A stretch of 64,000 bases of DNA from Natronorubrum thiooxidans (GTDB lineage Archaea > Halobacteriota > Halobacteria > Halobacteriales > Natrialbaceae), in the NCBI RefSeq assembly GCF_900156475.1, contig NZ_FTNR01000013.1, forward strand, positions 62,001 through 126,000, in the 5' to 3' direction. Positions 1-6,838 of this stretch are shown here, piece by piece. The first letter of the stretch is position 1. Each line of letters begins with the position of its first letter. A program made the position numbers and the translations under genes. The notes under the pieces were generated by a model, which worked only from the letters and a program-made list of their open reading frames with translations, made no database searches and was not told where the DNA came from.

Positions 1-39
1 CGGTTCCACCAGCTCGCTCAGGAAGCCTACAACTCGTGA
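1..39 (+). CDS. C-terminal tail of a ring-hydroxylating oxygenase alpha subunit (partial)
   Basis: Only the last 12 codons lie in the window: they read RFHQLAQEAYNS and end with TGA. The complete oxygenase at 1583-2593 ends KFHQLAQEAYNS, so this is the end of a close paralogue that begins before the window. In this family the final helix sits behind the catalytic iron domain. Whether the upstream copy keeps its Rieske centre cannot be seen from here. Confidence 0.75.
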   Translation, partial: RFHQLAQEAYNS

Positions 40-91
40 TCACAACAAAAGCCACCGACCGACCGAAACCAGTACACGATCGCAAAAACCT

Positions 92-469
92 ATGAGTACA
101 CAAGACCAATCACCAACACACGATCAGGCAGCATACGTCGCAACCTGTCCGGAGTGCGACGTCGAGTTCCAGACGGACATTGCGAACGAAATTATCGAGT
201 TTTACCGCCGTCACTACCGCGTGACGGGCCACCACGTAGTGTTCGACCGTACGCAGCTGGATCTAGACGAGGAAGTCACAGGCACGGATCTCAAGGACGT
301 CGTCTGGCAACTTCAAAACCAGTACGAAAACGGTGTTCCGATCGGCATCATCTCGGCGGTGATGAGCGAGCGAGGCACTTCGATCGGCGAGACGCTGGAC
401 GAGATTCACAAAGTGCGGATGACCGGTGGACTGTACGAACCACGGGACGACCATCTTGGTGCGTTCTAG
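92..469 (+). CDS. Small protein with zinc-finger-like N-terminus and winged-helix-like C-terminus
   Basis: 125 residues, beginning 52 bases after the upstream oxygenase tail and on the same strand. Residues 19-48 carry CPEC followed by spaced histidines (His41, His47, His48), which could bind one zinc. Residues 80-125 look like a winged-helix module of the kind at the C-terminus of archaeal MCM (PIGIISAVMSERGTSIGE, then a GGLYEPRDDHL tail). A DNA- or RNA-binding role is therefore plausible, perhaps regulating the flanking oxygenases, but this is inference. I do not recognise a named family. It could also be co-transcribed with the first oxygenase. Confidence 0.7.
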   Translation: MSTQDQSPTHDQAAYVATCPECDVEFQTDIANEIIEFYRRHYRVTGHHVVFDRTQLDLDEEVTGTDLKDVVWQLQNQYENGVPIGIISAVMSERGTSIGETLDEIHKVRMTGGLYEPRDDHLGAF

Positions 470-529
470 CAGGTTTGGCTGGTAGGTTGATGCTGGGTAG
501 CACCCGATCGGAGGGGTGTCTCGTGACGA

Positions 530-1327
530 TTAATCCTCCCGTCGGGGTTCGTCGTCCTGAGACCACTTGTCCGCCGGATCAACTGGCCTGACAGCGCGGG
601 CCAGTTCCTCCTCGGTGTACTCGCGGTCCTCGAGTTGCATACTCTGGAGGCGCCACTGGCGACTCAGTTCCGGCTCACCGTCAGGACCGACTCGTGCCCC
701 GTGGGTTCTGAAGAAGGCCCCATCTCGGCCAAGTCGCGTTCCCTCGTAGGTATGTTGGTCGAACGCAACATCGTACTTTCCATCAGGCTCGAGTTCGTCG
801 GCGGGGTGCTTATACCGCGGCTCACGGCCTTCCTCACGTGCGCTCGCGCGTTCTTCGGAAAGTTCGCCGAAGTAGTCGTCCGCGTGTGCAGACTCTCGAG
901 ATGACGGTGCTCGAGCAGCCGCAAGCGCAGCGTGAACTGCACAGAGACGTCCGCGCCAAGAATCTTCCGACCAGCGCTCGCGAGCCAGTTCCTCGTAGTG
1001 ACTCACTACGAGCGCAACGTCGTGACCGGCACGCAGGTCTTCGACGACGTAGAGGTTGATGCGATCCCAGAAGTTCCACGCATATCCCGATCGAACCAGT
1101 TCCCACGCAGCCCACGCCGCAGTCTCCTCATCCGACCGGCGAACCGCCTTCTGGAGCAGGCTAGAAACGGTATATCGGTTCACCCCCGATTTCGTCTCGT
1201 TTTCCGCAAGTTCGTCGCCGAAGTCGGTACGAGCGGCCTCTGAACTGTCGTCCGTGTCGTCGGACTCGTCTGTCTGGAGTTCGCCGCCGGAGCCGAACCG
1301 TGCCTGTTTTCGGTCGTCCATACACAT
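530..1327 (-). CDS. Protein resembling the C-terminal domain of RarA/MgsA, without the ATPase
   Basis: 265 residues. After an acidic, disordered first 50 residues comes a helical region (about 58-160) with AAWAAWELVRSGYAWNFWDR and AVHAALAAARAPSSRESAHA, then KYDVAFDQHTYEGTRLGRDG near 190-210. This pattern of helices and a late 'P-x-Y-D..H' segment resembles the C-terminal tetramerisation/clamp-loader-like part of RarA (MgsA, COG2256), a replication-fork ATPase. No Walker A or B motif is present, so this is an orphan domain or a partner subunit. The first codons read MCMDD, so ATG at either residue 1 or 3 is possible. It converges on the gene at 92-469 and has no operon partner. Confidence 0.6.
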   Translation of the reverse strand: MCMDDRKQARFGSGGELQTDESDDTDDSSEAARTDFGDELAENETKSGVNRYTVSSLLQKAVRRSDEETAAWAAWELVRSGYAWNFWDRINLYVVEDLRAGHDVALVVSHYEELARERWSEDSWRGRLCAVHAALAAARAPSSRESAHADDYFGELSEERASAREEGREPRYKHPADELEPDGKYDVAFDQHTYEGTRLGRDGAFFRTHGARVGPDGEPELSRQWRLQSMQLEDREYTEEELARAVRPVDPADKWSQDDEPRRED

Positions 1328-1512
1328 ACTGTCGACCGAGCCAATTTACAGTTTGGTGGTCTACGGCGGCTATATGTAACAACTGAAACGGATTCCACAC
1401 TACTCGCACAGCTGTCGTACGATCGGTATGCAGGGACTGTCAGTGGCTGCTATACTGATCGCCAACGGATCGATCACATCGCCCGACGACTTCTATCAGC
1501 CTGCTTAGGAAC

Positions 1513-1523
1513 TGAGATTATAT
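1513..1523 (+). promoter_or_regulatory. TATA-like promoter element of the oxygenase
   Basis: An AT-rich block reading GATTATATAAC stands about 60 bases before the chosen ATG (1583) in otherwise mixed sequence, giving an expected leader of roughly 35 bases. A second, weaker box (GCTATATCAC) lies just downstream. Confidence 0.45.
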
Positions 1524-1582
1524 AACAGTATGCTATATCACTGGCCAACCCTTTTTGCGAATTTACTCAATTGTGGTACCGT

Positions 1583-2593
1583 ATGACCCAATGGGATAGC
1601 GCTCAGACGAAGCCAGTAAGCCCAGACATCACGGCGAAATCGAACGCATTACCAGCGAGGTACTTTACCGAAGACGACGTCTTCGAGATGGAAAACGAGA
1701 AGATATTCGGCCAGTACTGGATGTACGCAGGCCACGCCAACAGCATCAAAGACCCCGGTGAGTTCTTCACTCGGACTATCGGCAACCGAGAGTTGCTCGT
1801 TGTTCGAGCCAATGATGGCACCGTTCGTGCCGTCAAAAACGTCTCAGCCCGCGACGGTTCAGCGATCGTGACTGACGTCCCGATGACTGATCCCGAACAC
1901 ATCGATCTCGATGAACTCGACAGCGCAGACGACGTCCACGTCGATAGTATCGGACCGTTACTGTTCGTGAACCCTCGTGACGATCCGATGCTGCTGGCCG
2001 AGCAGGCTGGCGTCATGAAAGACCGACTCGAGGCACTCCCACTCGAAGAGTACGAACATGCGTGTCGGATCAGTTCAGAAGTCGAATGTAACTGGAAGGT
2101 GTTCGCCAGCAACTACTCCGAGTGTGATCACTGCCAGGCCAACCATCAGGATTGGATCAAGGGTATCTCGCTCGACGAATCTGAACTCGAGGTCAACGAT
2201 TATCACTGGGTACTCCACTACACCCACGAAGCGGATATCGATGACGAGGTGCGCATCCACGACGAACGTGAGGCTCAGTTCCACTACCTCTGGCCGAACT
2301 TTACGATCAACATGTACGGCACTGCCGACGGCTATGGGACCTACATTATTGATCCGATCGACACCGATCAATTCAGACTTATTGCAGACTACTATTTCCG
2401 AGACAGTGAACTCACCGAAGACGAACGAGAGTTCGTCCGCACGAGTCGCCAGCTCCAAGAGGAGGATTTCGAACTGGTCGAACGTCAGTGGGACGGCCTC
2501 AAAACAGGAGCGCTTGCTCAGGCCCAGCTCGGACCCAACGAACACACTGTCCACAAATTTCATCAACTCGCCCAGGAAGCCTACAATTCGTAG
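1583..2593 (+). CDS. Ring-hydroxylating oxygenase alpha-subunit homologue lacking the Rieske cluster motif
   Basis: 336 residues from ATG 1583; a TTG four codons earlier is a less likely start. The C-terminal catalytic (SRPBCC-type) domain is intact. NYSECDHCQANH supplies the mononuclear-iron histidines (His183, His188), and LQEEDFELVERQWDGLKTG supplies the third ligand (Asp295). The N-terminal domain has the usual beta-strands (ELLVVRANDGTVRAVKNV) but the CxH ... CxxH pair that binds the 2Fe-2S cluster is missing: NVCRHRG is replaced by NVSARDG, and the second half-motif with its flanking loop is deleted, so that about residue 100 runs straight into an acidic linker. Family knowledge says the cluster delivers electrons to the iron. 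Without it the protein may use another donor, bind rather than oxidise a ligand, or be inactive. It is a paralogue of the gene cut by the window start. Confidence 0.85.
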   Translation: MTQWDSAQTKPVSPDITAKSNALPARYFTEDDVFEMENEKIFGQYWMYAGHANSIKDPGEFFTRTIGNRELLVVRANDGTVRAVKNVSARDGSAIVTDVPMTDPEHIDLDELDSADDVHVDSIGPLLFVNPRDDPMLLAEQAGVMKDRLEALPLEEYEHACRISSEVECNWKVFASNYSECDHCQANHQDWIKGISLDESELEVNDYHWVLHYTHEADIDDEVRIHDEREAQFHYLWPNFTINMYGTADGYGTYIIDPIDTDQFRLIADYYFRDSELTEDEREFVRTSRQLQEEDFELVERQWDGLKTGALAQAQLGPNEHTVHKFHQLAQEAYNS

Positions 2594-2958
2594 CGACTCG
2601 CATACGGTCTGCTGTACCGAGTTACCGCTGATCACCAGAGAGGGAGTCGGTTATCAGCAGTAACGGATTATAACAGTCCGTGTCAGTATTTCAGAATGCA
2701 TTCTCAGCTAACTGTTTAACACGTTGCCGATACCCAAGTCGATCGCGATCGAGGTGCAGTCTCAGTCGACTCAAAACAACACCGACTGGAGTTATCGGAA
2801 CAGACGCCTACAGGTCAAACCCTTCCTCTCGGAGACTCTCTTCGATATCATCAAGATTTTGCATTCCAGCGAGACAAATATCGCCGTCTCCACGGCATGT
2901 ATACAACCATTATTCATTTCGAATAAGCGCTATTACTGTAGAGACGTAACTATCTCTA
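2594..2958. other. Gene-free stretch with a possible minus-strand micro-ORF
   Basis: No standard gene is visible. On the minus strand 2906-2808 a TTG-started frame of 32 codons reads YTCRGDGDICLAGMQNLDDI and ends REEGFDL-stop. It has haloarchaeal codon and charge character, but there is a stop codon just before it. It could be a micro-protein or the relic of a longer gene. Confidence 0.3.
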
Positions 2959-3165
2959 ATGAGAGCAAGCAACAAAATTCACAATCAAAACACCCGAGAG
3001 AAATTGACTCTCTTCTGTTTCGAGTGCGATCACGAGGGAGAGATACCCAAAGACTGGCTCGAAGTTCAGAACGACAGCGTTCGTTCCCTCATTTGTCCCA
3101 GTTGTGGAGCGAAGATCGATCAGCGAACGTCTCGACACCCCCGTCCGCCTGCAGAGGCAGATTAG
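2959..3165 (+). CDS. Small zinc-ribbon protein
   Basis: 68 residues. Two Cys pairs (FECDHEG near residue 21 and CPSCGAKI near 48) are separated by about 25 residues, the spacing of a zinc ribbon. The middle is polar with a WL near residue 33. Many short haloarchaeal proteins of this layout exist (I believe DUF8106-like), and their function is unknown. It stands alone in AT-rich DNA, just after a TA-rich block (cgctattactgta) that may be its promoter. The last 15 residues are Arg/Pro-rich and probably disordered. Confidence 0.7.
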   Translation: MRASNKIHNQNTREKLTLFCFECDHEGEIPKDWLEVQNDSVRSLICPSCGAKIDQRTSRHPRPPAEAD

Positions 3166-3699
3166 TAACGACGCTCGATGAAATATAAATAGAATTGTAT
3201 TTTTCGGAGCCACAGTTGTGCTAGACACACGTTCTGCACCCTACTGCTTCGTATATAACACGTTCTATGACAAAAAAGAGCGTATGTCGGCACCGCCTCA
3301 GTCGGTCGAATCACTTGACGCTTCAACGGTGTTTGAATACCACAACCTCACGTCACCGACCGTAAACAGTAGGAACAAATACTATTTTATAATAGTTTGA
3401 ATGTTTTGAAATTCCAACGTTGTGAATAGTGCTAGCCAGTTACCAGCGGGACGGCGACGAAACGAATTCGACGCCAGCTACGGCGGTCAACGGCGGTCAA
3501 CGACAGTGTTTAGATAATGATAAAAAGGGAGAAGTCACATTTTCTGAATATCTATACCCGAAAACGCGTGTCTCGGTAGTAGTCTCAGCCAGACCGACCT
3601 GGATTTTGTATAGCGAGAAGCGACATCGCGACTGATAAAATTGAGTATTCAGCTATCTCTAGCAAAACTTTCTCTTTCAAATACTATCTCTATTTTTGA
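3166..3699. other. AT-rich stretch without a gene
   Basis: Base composition falls well below that of the neighbours (for example the run ending tttataatagtttgaat near 3390). The short frames here show no haloarchaeal codon use or motif. A tiny direct repeat, two copies of ACGGCGGTCA, lies at about 3479-3499. This looks like old mobile-element or decayed DNA joined to the IS6 relic that follows. Confidence 0.5.
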
Positions 3700-4124
3700 G
3701 AGAGTTACTGTCGAGCGTGCTCGATTGACTGTCCATAATTGGGTCCACAAGGCCAATCTACAGCTGGCAGATGAATGATCATCGGACCACATTGCGGTTG
3801 ACGAAACCGTGATCCAACTGAACGACGAGAAGTGTTAGCTGTACGCCGCTGTCGATCCACAAACAAACAAATTACTGTATACAAAGCCCGAAGCGACGAT
3901 AGCGAAGAATTTCGCTTATTTGTTTCTCACTGAATTTAGCGAGGAATACGAGGTCGACGACGCCGTGTTTCTTGTCGATGATTCGTACTCGTTACAAGAT
4001 ACGTATCATCGGCATGGCTTCGATTTCAGATGCGAAAAACACGGAAATCGGAACGCCATCAAATATGTCTTCAGAAATATATATTGCCGAACTATCGTAT
4101 TTTCAAACTATTTCGAGTGTTCCA
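3700..4124 (+). pseudogene. Relic of an IS6-family (ISH14/ISH29-like) transposase
   Basis: One reading frame matches the haloarchaeal IS6-type DDE transposase in order: VERARLTVHNWVHKANLQ, DHIAVDETVIQLNDEK, LYAAVDPQTNKLLYTK, VDDAVFLVDDSY, YHRHGFDFRCEKHGNRNAIK. The frame has a TGA at 3776-3778 and a TAG at 3836-3838, the latter where the family has Trp before LYAAV. The first and second Asp of the DDE triad are still readable. Similarity fades at about 4122 within the 3' end of the halocyanin gene, which runs the opposite way. No terminal repeats were found. It is inactive. Confidence 0.85.
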
Positions 4125-4642
4125 TCCATGAAGCCGGCGTGTGGCTCACAGTAGTAGTGCTGCGTTCCGGGTTCGTCGGCGTTCCATTCGTAACTGTCCC
4201 CCTCAGTCGAGACAGTTTCTCGGAAGGCACCGCTTGGTGACTTCTGCTCGAGTGAGTCTGTCGACGTGATCGTATGGAAGATATCGTGGGTGCTAATCCA
4301 GCGGACGGTCGTCCCCGCATCGATCTGCACGTGGTCGGGTCTGAACGCGAACGCGCCGTCGTCGCTTTCCTCACCATCGACCAGTTCGATTTCGATGGTC
4401 TCTTCGCCCGTCATGTCGACGAGTACGTCGCTTCCGTCATCGGCGTCGGCTGTCTCATCCGTCGCCGACGAATCGTCGTCCGAGTCGTCACTCTCGGCCG
4501 GTTCAGCATCATCGGTAGCCTCATTGGTCTCGTCAGTCTCGGAGTCGAGACAGCCAGCGAGCGCTGAGACAGCAACGACCGTGGCGGTTCCAGACCGACG
4601 GAGCAGTTTCCGTCGCGTCCACTCTGAACGCTTCGTTCCCAT
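4103..4642 (-). CDS. Halocyanin (type I copper lipoprotein)
   Basis: 179 residues from ATG 4642; a GTG at 4648, two codons earlier, abuts the stop of the upstream gene. Residues 1-31 form a Tat lipoprotein signal (TRRKLLRRSG, lipobox LAGC, Cys31). Residues 32-80 are an acidic linker typical of haloarchaeal surface proteins. The plastocyanin-like domain (about 85-179) shows the four copper ligands His123 (HDIFHTITS), Cys165 (YYCEPH), His168 and Met172. The protein should be a membrane-anchored one-electron carrier on the outer face. It is the last gene of a two-gene operon with the duplicated His-rich lipoprotein, so the two may exchange electrons or copper. Its last codons overlap the IS6 relic. 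Confidence 0.93.
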   Translation of the reverse strand: MGTKRSEWTRRKLLRRSGTATVVAVSALAGCLDSETDETNEATDDAEPAESDDSDDDSSATDETADADDGSDVLVDMTGEETIEIELVDGEESDDGAFAFRPDHVQIDAGTTVRWISTHDIFHTITSTDSLEQKSPSGAFRETVSTEGDSYEWNADEPGTQHYYCEPHAGFMDGTLEIV

Positions 4643-4648
4643 GTGCAC

Positions 4649-5722
4649 TCACTCCAGTGGCGTCGGCATGAAGTTCCGATCGACACCGACCGCAACGTCA
4701 CCCCACGGCATCTCGAGTGGCCGAACGGCGTGGTGGACGAGCCAGTAGCCGTGTTGGCCCTCCTGGCCGCCGTGGCCGCCATCCCAGGACTCGGCGTTCC
4801 ATTTGTGGAAGTGCGTGAAGTCGTCCTCGTGGGGCTGACTTTCCGCTGTGAATTCACCACGGACGCCGATACCGTAGTAGATGAGGTCGCTTGCCTCCCT
4901 GAGATCCGGTTCATCGAAGTGGAGGAAGACGAACACGTCCTCGGTAACCCATTTGGCGATATGGGCTGGCACGTTCGGATACCCGTCTTCGGCCTGTCCG
5001 CCTTCGAAGGGCTCGTCGTCGAAGAGTTCGATCAGCGTCTCGATATCGTCGTCATCGAGCCCGCCCTGCCCCTCGATCTCGAAATCCGCCACCGAGTCGC
5101 CGTCGAACGCTGCCGGCGGCGTGGGCATGAACTCGTAGTCGACGCCGGGTTCGGTTTCGCCGAAGGGGCTCTCGAACTCGTCGACAGCAATGTGCGTGAG
5201 CCAGTAGCCTTCGTCGCCGACCTCGCCGCCGTGCCCGCCGTCCCAGTCATCCGCCTCGTACTGGTGGAAATGCGTGAACTCCGGACCAGGCTGGCCCGCT
5301 TCCGAGAAGACGCCCTTGGTTCCGACACCGACCCAAAGCAGGTTGTTCGCCTCTTCGGGATTCGGCTCGTCGAAGTGGAGGAAGATGAACGTGTCGTCGC
5401 TTACCCACTTCGTCACGTGTGACGGCGTAAACGGATCGCTCTGTTCACCCTGGAACACTCTGTCGTCGAACGCGTCGACGAGTGTCCGGATTTCGTCGTT
5501 TGTCAGTGCAGCACCGGTCGGCGCTGGCTCGAGGTTTGGATCCTCGCTGTCAGCGCCACTCGTACCGTCATCCATATCGTCGGCTCCGGTACCGTCGTCG
5601 GATTCGGCTGGCTCATCGGACTCCTCATCACCCAGACAGCCCGCGACTGCAAGCGCCCCACTCGCACCTAGCACCTGCAGCAATCGACGGCGGTCGACGG
5701 ACCGTGATACATTGGTTGGCAT
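4649..5722 (-). CDS. Tat lipoprotein with two copies of a His/Trp-rich domain
   Basis: 357 residues from ATG 5722; an upstream in-frame extension of 36 codons lacks signal character and is rejected. SVDRRRLLQVLGASGALAVAGC is the Tat lipoprotein signal (lipid Cys29), followed by an acidic linker to about residue 65. Residues 75-203 and 224-356 are two copies of one domain, each with KWV-x2-D..F.FLHFDEP, FTHFH.(Y/W)-x2-(D/E)-x-WDGGHGG, GYWL.H-A and a closing FMPTP. The conserved HFH, GGHGG and L-x-H histidines suggest metal binding on the cell surface. I do not recognise a named family. Its TGA directly precedes the GTG/ATG of halocyanin, so the two are coupled. Confidence 0.85.
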   Translation of the reverse strand: MPTNVSRSVDRRRLLQVLGASGALAVAGCLGDEESDEPAESDDGTGADDMDDGTSGADSEDPNLEPAPTGAALTNDEIRTLVDAFDDRVFQGEQSDPFTPSHVTKWVSDDTFIFLHFDEPNPEEANNLLWVGVGTKGVFSEAGQPGPEFTHFHQYEADDWDGGHGGEVGDEGYWLTHIAVDEFESPFGETEPGVDYEFMPTPPAAFDGDSVADFEIEGQGGLDDDDIETLIELFDDEPFEGGQAEDGYPNVPAHIAKWVTEDVFVFLHFDEPDLREASDLIYYGIGVRGEFTAESQPHEDDFTHFHKWNAESWDGGHGGQEGQHGYWLVHHAVRPLEMPWGDVAVGVDRNFMPTPLE

Positions 5723-5792
5723 ACGAGTAGATGATTGGGAGAGTAGAAGTTGAGGGTATCTCGGGAGTGTATTACCGCCGCCGTACCGCGAG

Positions 5793-5804
5793 AGGATTAT
5801 ATAG
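5793..5804 (-). promoter_or_regulatory. TATA box of the lipoprotein-halocyanin operon
   Basis: On the minus strand the block reads GTCTATATAATCC, about 72 bases before ATG 5722. This implies a leader of about 45 bases. It is the only strong TATA sequence between the operon and the regulator gene upstream. Confidence 0.5.
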
Positions 5805-5924
5805 ACCCCGGTCCTCGCTGTACGTCCCATCGCGCGACGACCACGTGTAGAAGTGGAACCCGGGTCAGCTGTCGCTATCGCGGCTCACGAGTTGGCAGTC
5901 CGTACCTACTCGAGCGCGTCTTCG

Positions 5925-6296
5925 TCACGGATCGAACGACTCGATCCGCTCGTGGACCTGTGTCGCCCACCGATCGACTGTGTCGTGCATCAGGGCTTTG
6001 GCGTCCGGGATCGGCGTCGGAAAATACTGATAGACGTATCCACCACCGTCCAGGATCTTTCGGTCACGCTCGATCAGTTTCTTCTCAGAGAGTGTCGACA
6101 GGGAGCGATTCACGCTGCTTCGGTCGCGGTCTAGCTCGTCAGCGAGTTCGGTTACCGTGCTACCGGGTAGCTCGAGCAGCGCGAAGTACGTACGTCGTTC
6201 GTGGGCGTGGATTCCGAACACGCACTCGAGAACGCGGTCGAACTCCGGGTCGTCGATACGCATTAGCTCGTCTAGCTCCGGGTCGGGATCCGTCAT
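5925..6296 (-). CDS. Winged-helix transcriptional regulator (TrmB/MarR-like)
   Basis: 123 residues. Residues 30-100 form a winged helix: HERRTYFALLELPGSTVTEL, then the recognition segment DRDRSSVNRSLSTLSEKKL and a wing (IERDRKILDGGGYVYQYFP). The remaining 25 residues are a helix that could dimerise. It lies upstream of and codirectional with the halocyanin operon and faces the beta-propeller/DUF3179 genes, so it is the obvious local regulator of the envelope redox island; this is inferred from position. No effector domain or metal motif is visible. Confidence 0.8.
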   Translation of the reverse strand: MTDPDPELDELMRIDDPEFDRVLECVFGIHAHERRTYFALLELPGSTVTELADELDRDRSSVNRSLSTLSEKKLIERDRKILDGGGYVYQYFPTPIPDAKALMHDTVDRWATQVHERIESFDP

Positions 6297-6355
6297 TTCG
6301 GCTCATCCCTCCGAGTGTCTGATGTCATGCGTAGGTATGTATCGGTACTGATGAT

Positions 6356-6658
6356 CTATTTTGGGTTGTGACTGTCGCTGCGGCCGGATAACTCGAGTTC
6401 GTCCTCGCGGCTGGATTCGCCCTCCGGCTTGGCGAGTCGATATCGCTCGAGACAGGTTCGCATTTCCGCTTCGGTGTCGTATGTGAGCAGTTTGACCGGT
6501 GTATCACAGTAGTACGTCTCGTTTCGTTTCCGAATAGCCATTCGAATCGGTTTGCCAAGAAACTCGATTTCGATGACGATACGACTGCCAGCATCGACCG
6601 CGTCGATGATCTCCGTGGCGGTCAAATCCTTCCGTTCGATGTAGTGTGTGTCTGTCAT
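6356..6658 (-). CDS. Conserved small haloarchaeal protein (DUF8001-like)
   Basis: 100 residues. Residues 9-75 are a compact alpha/beta segment (DLTATEIIDAVDAGSRIVIE, FLGKPIRMAIRKRNETYYCD, EMRTCLERYRLAKPEG) followed by a charged, probably disordered tail. It resembles short haloarchaeal proteins that I believe are grouped as DUF8001, of unknown function. There is no signal peptide, so it is cytoplasmic. It lies 60 bases before the winged-helix regulator on the same strand, and the two may share a transcript. Confidence 0.7.
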   Translation of the reverse strand: MTDTHYIERKDLTATEIIDAVDAGSRIVIEIEFLGKPIRMAIRKRNETYYCDTPVKLLTYDTEAEMRTCLERYRLAKPEGESSREDELELSGRSDSHNPK

Positions 6659-6838
6659 TGTACAAAGTGGTCCGAATGGTGGCTGCCAGTAGTTGTCTCT
6701 CTTTTCGTACGCGGTCCATCGTTATAAACATTGCAAACGGAACCGGACGCTCTTCGAACGAGCAGTGCCGTCGCGCGGTACATCGGGACGACACTCGCAA
6801 GCGTCGAAGAGACCGACACCGACTGACGAGAGTCCGTA

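Noticed and set aside
3429-3635. 68-codon frame in the AT-rich gap
   Set aside because: No protein-like pattern; starts in decayed DNA before the IS6 relic.
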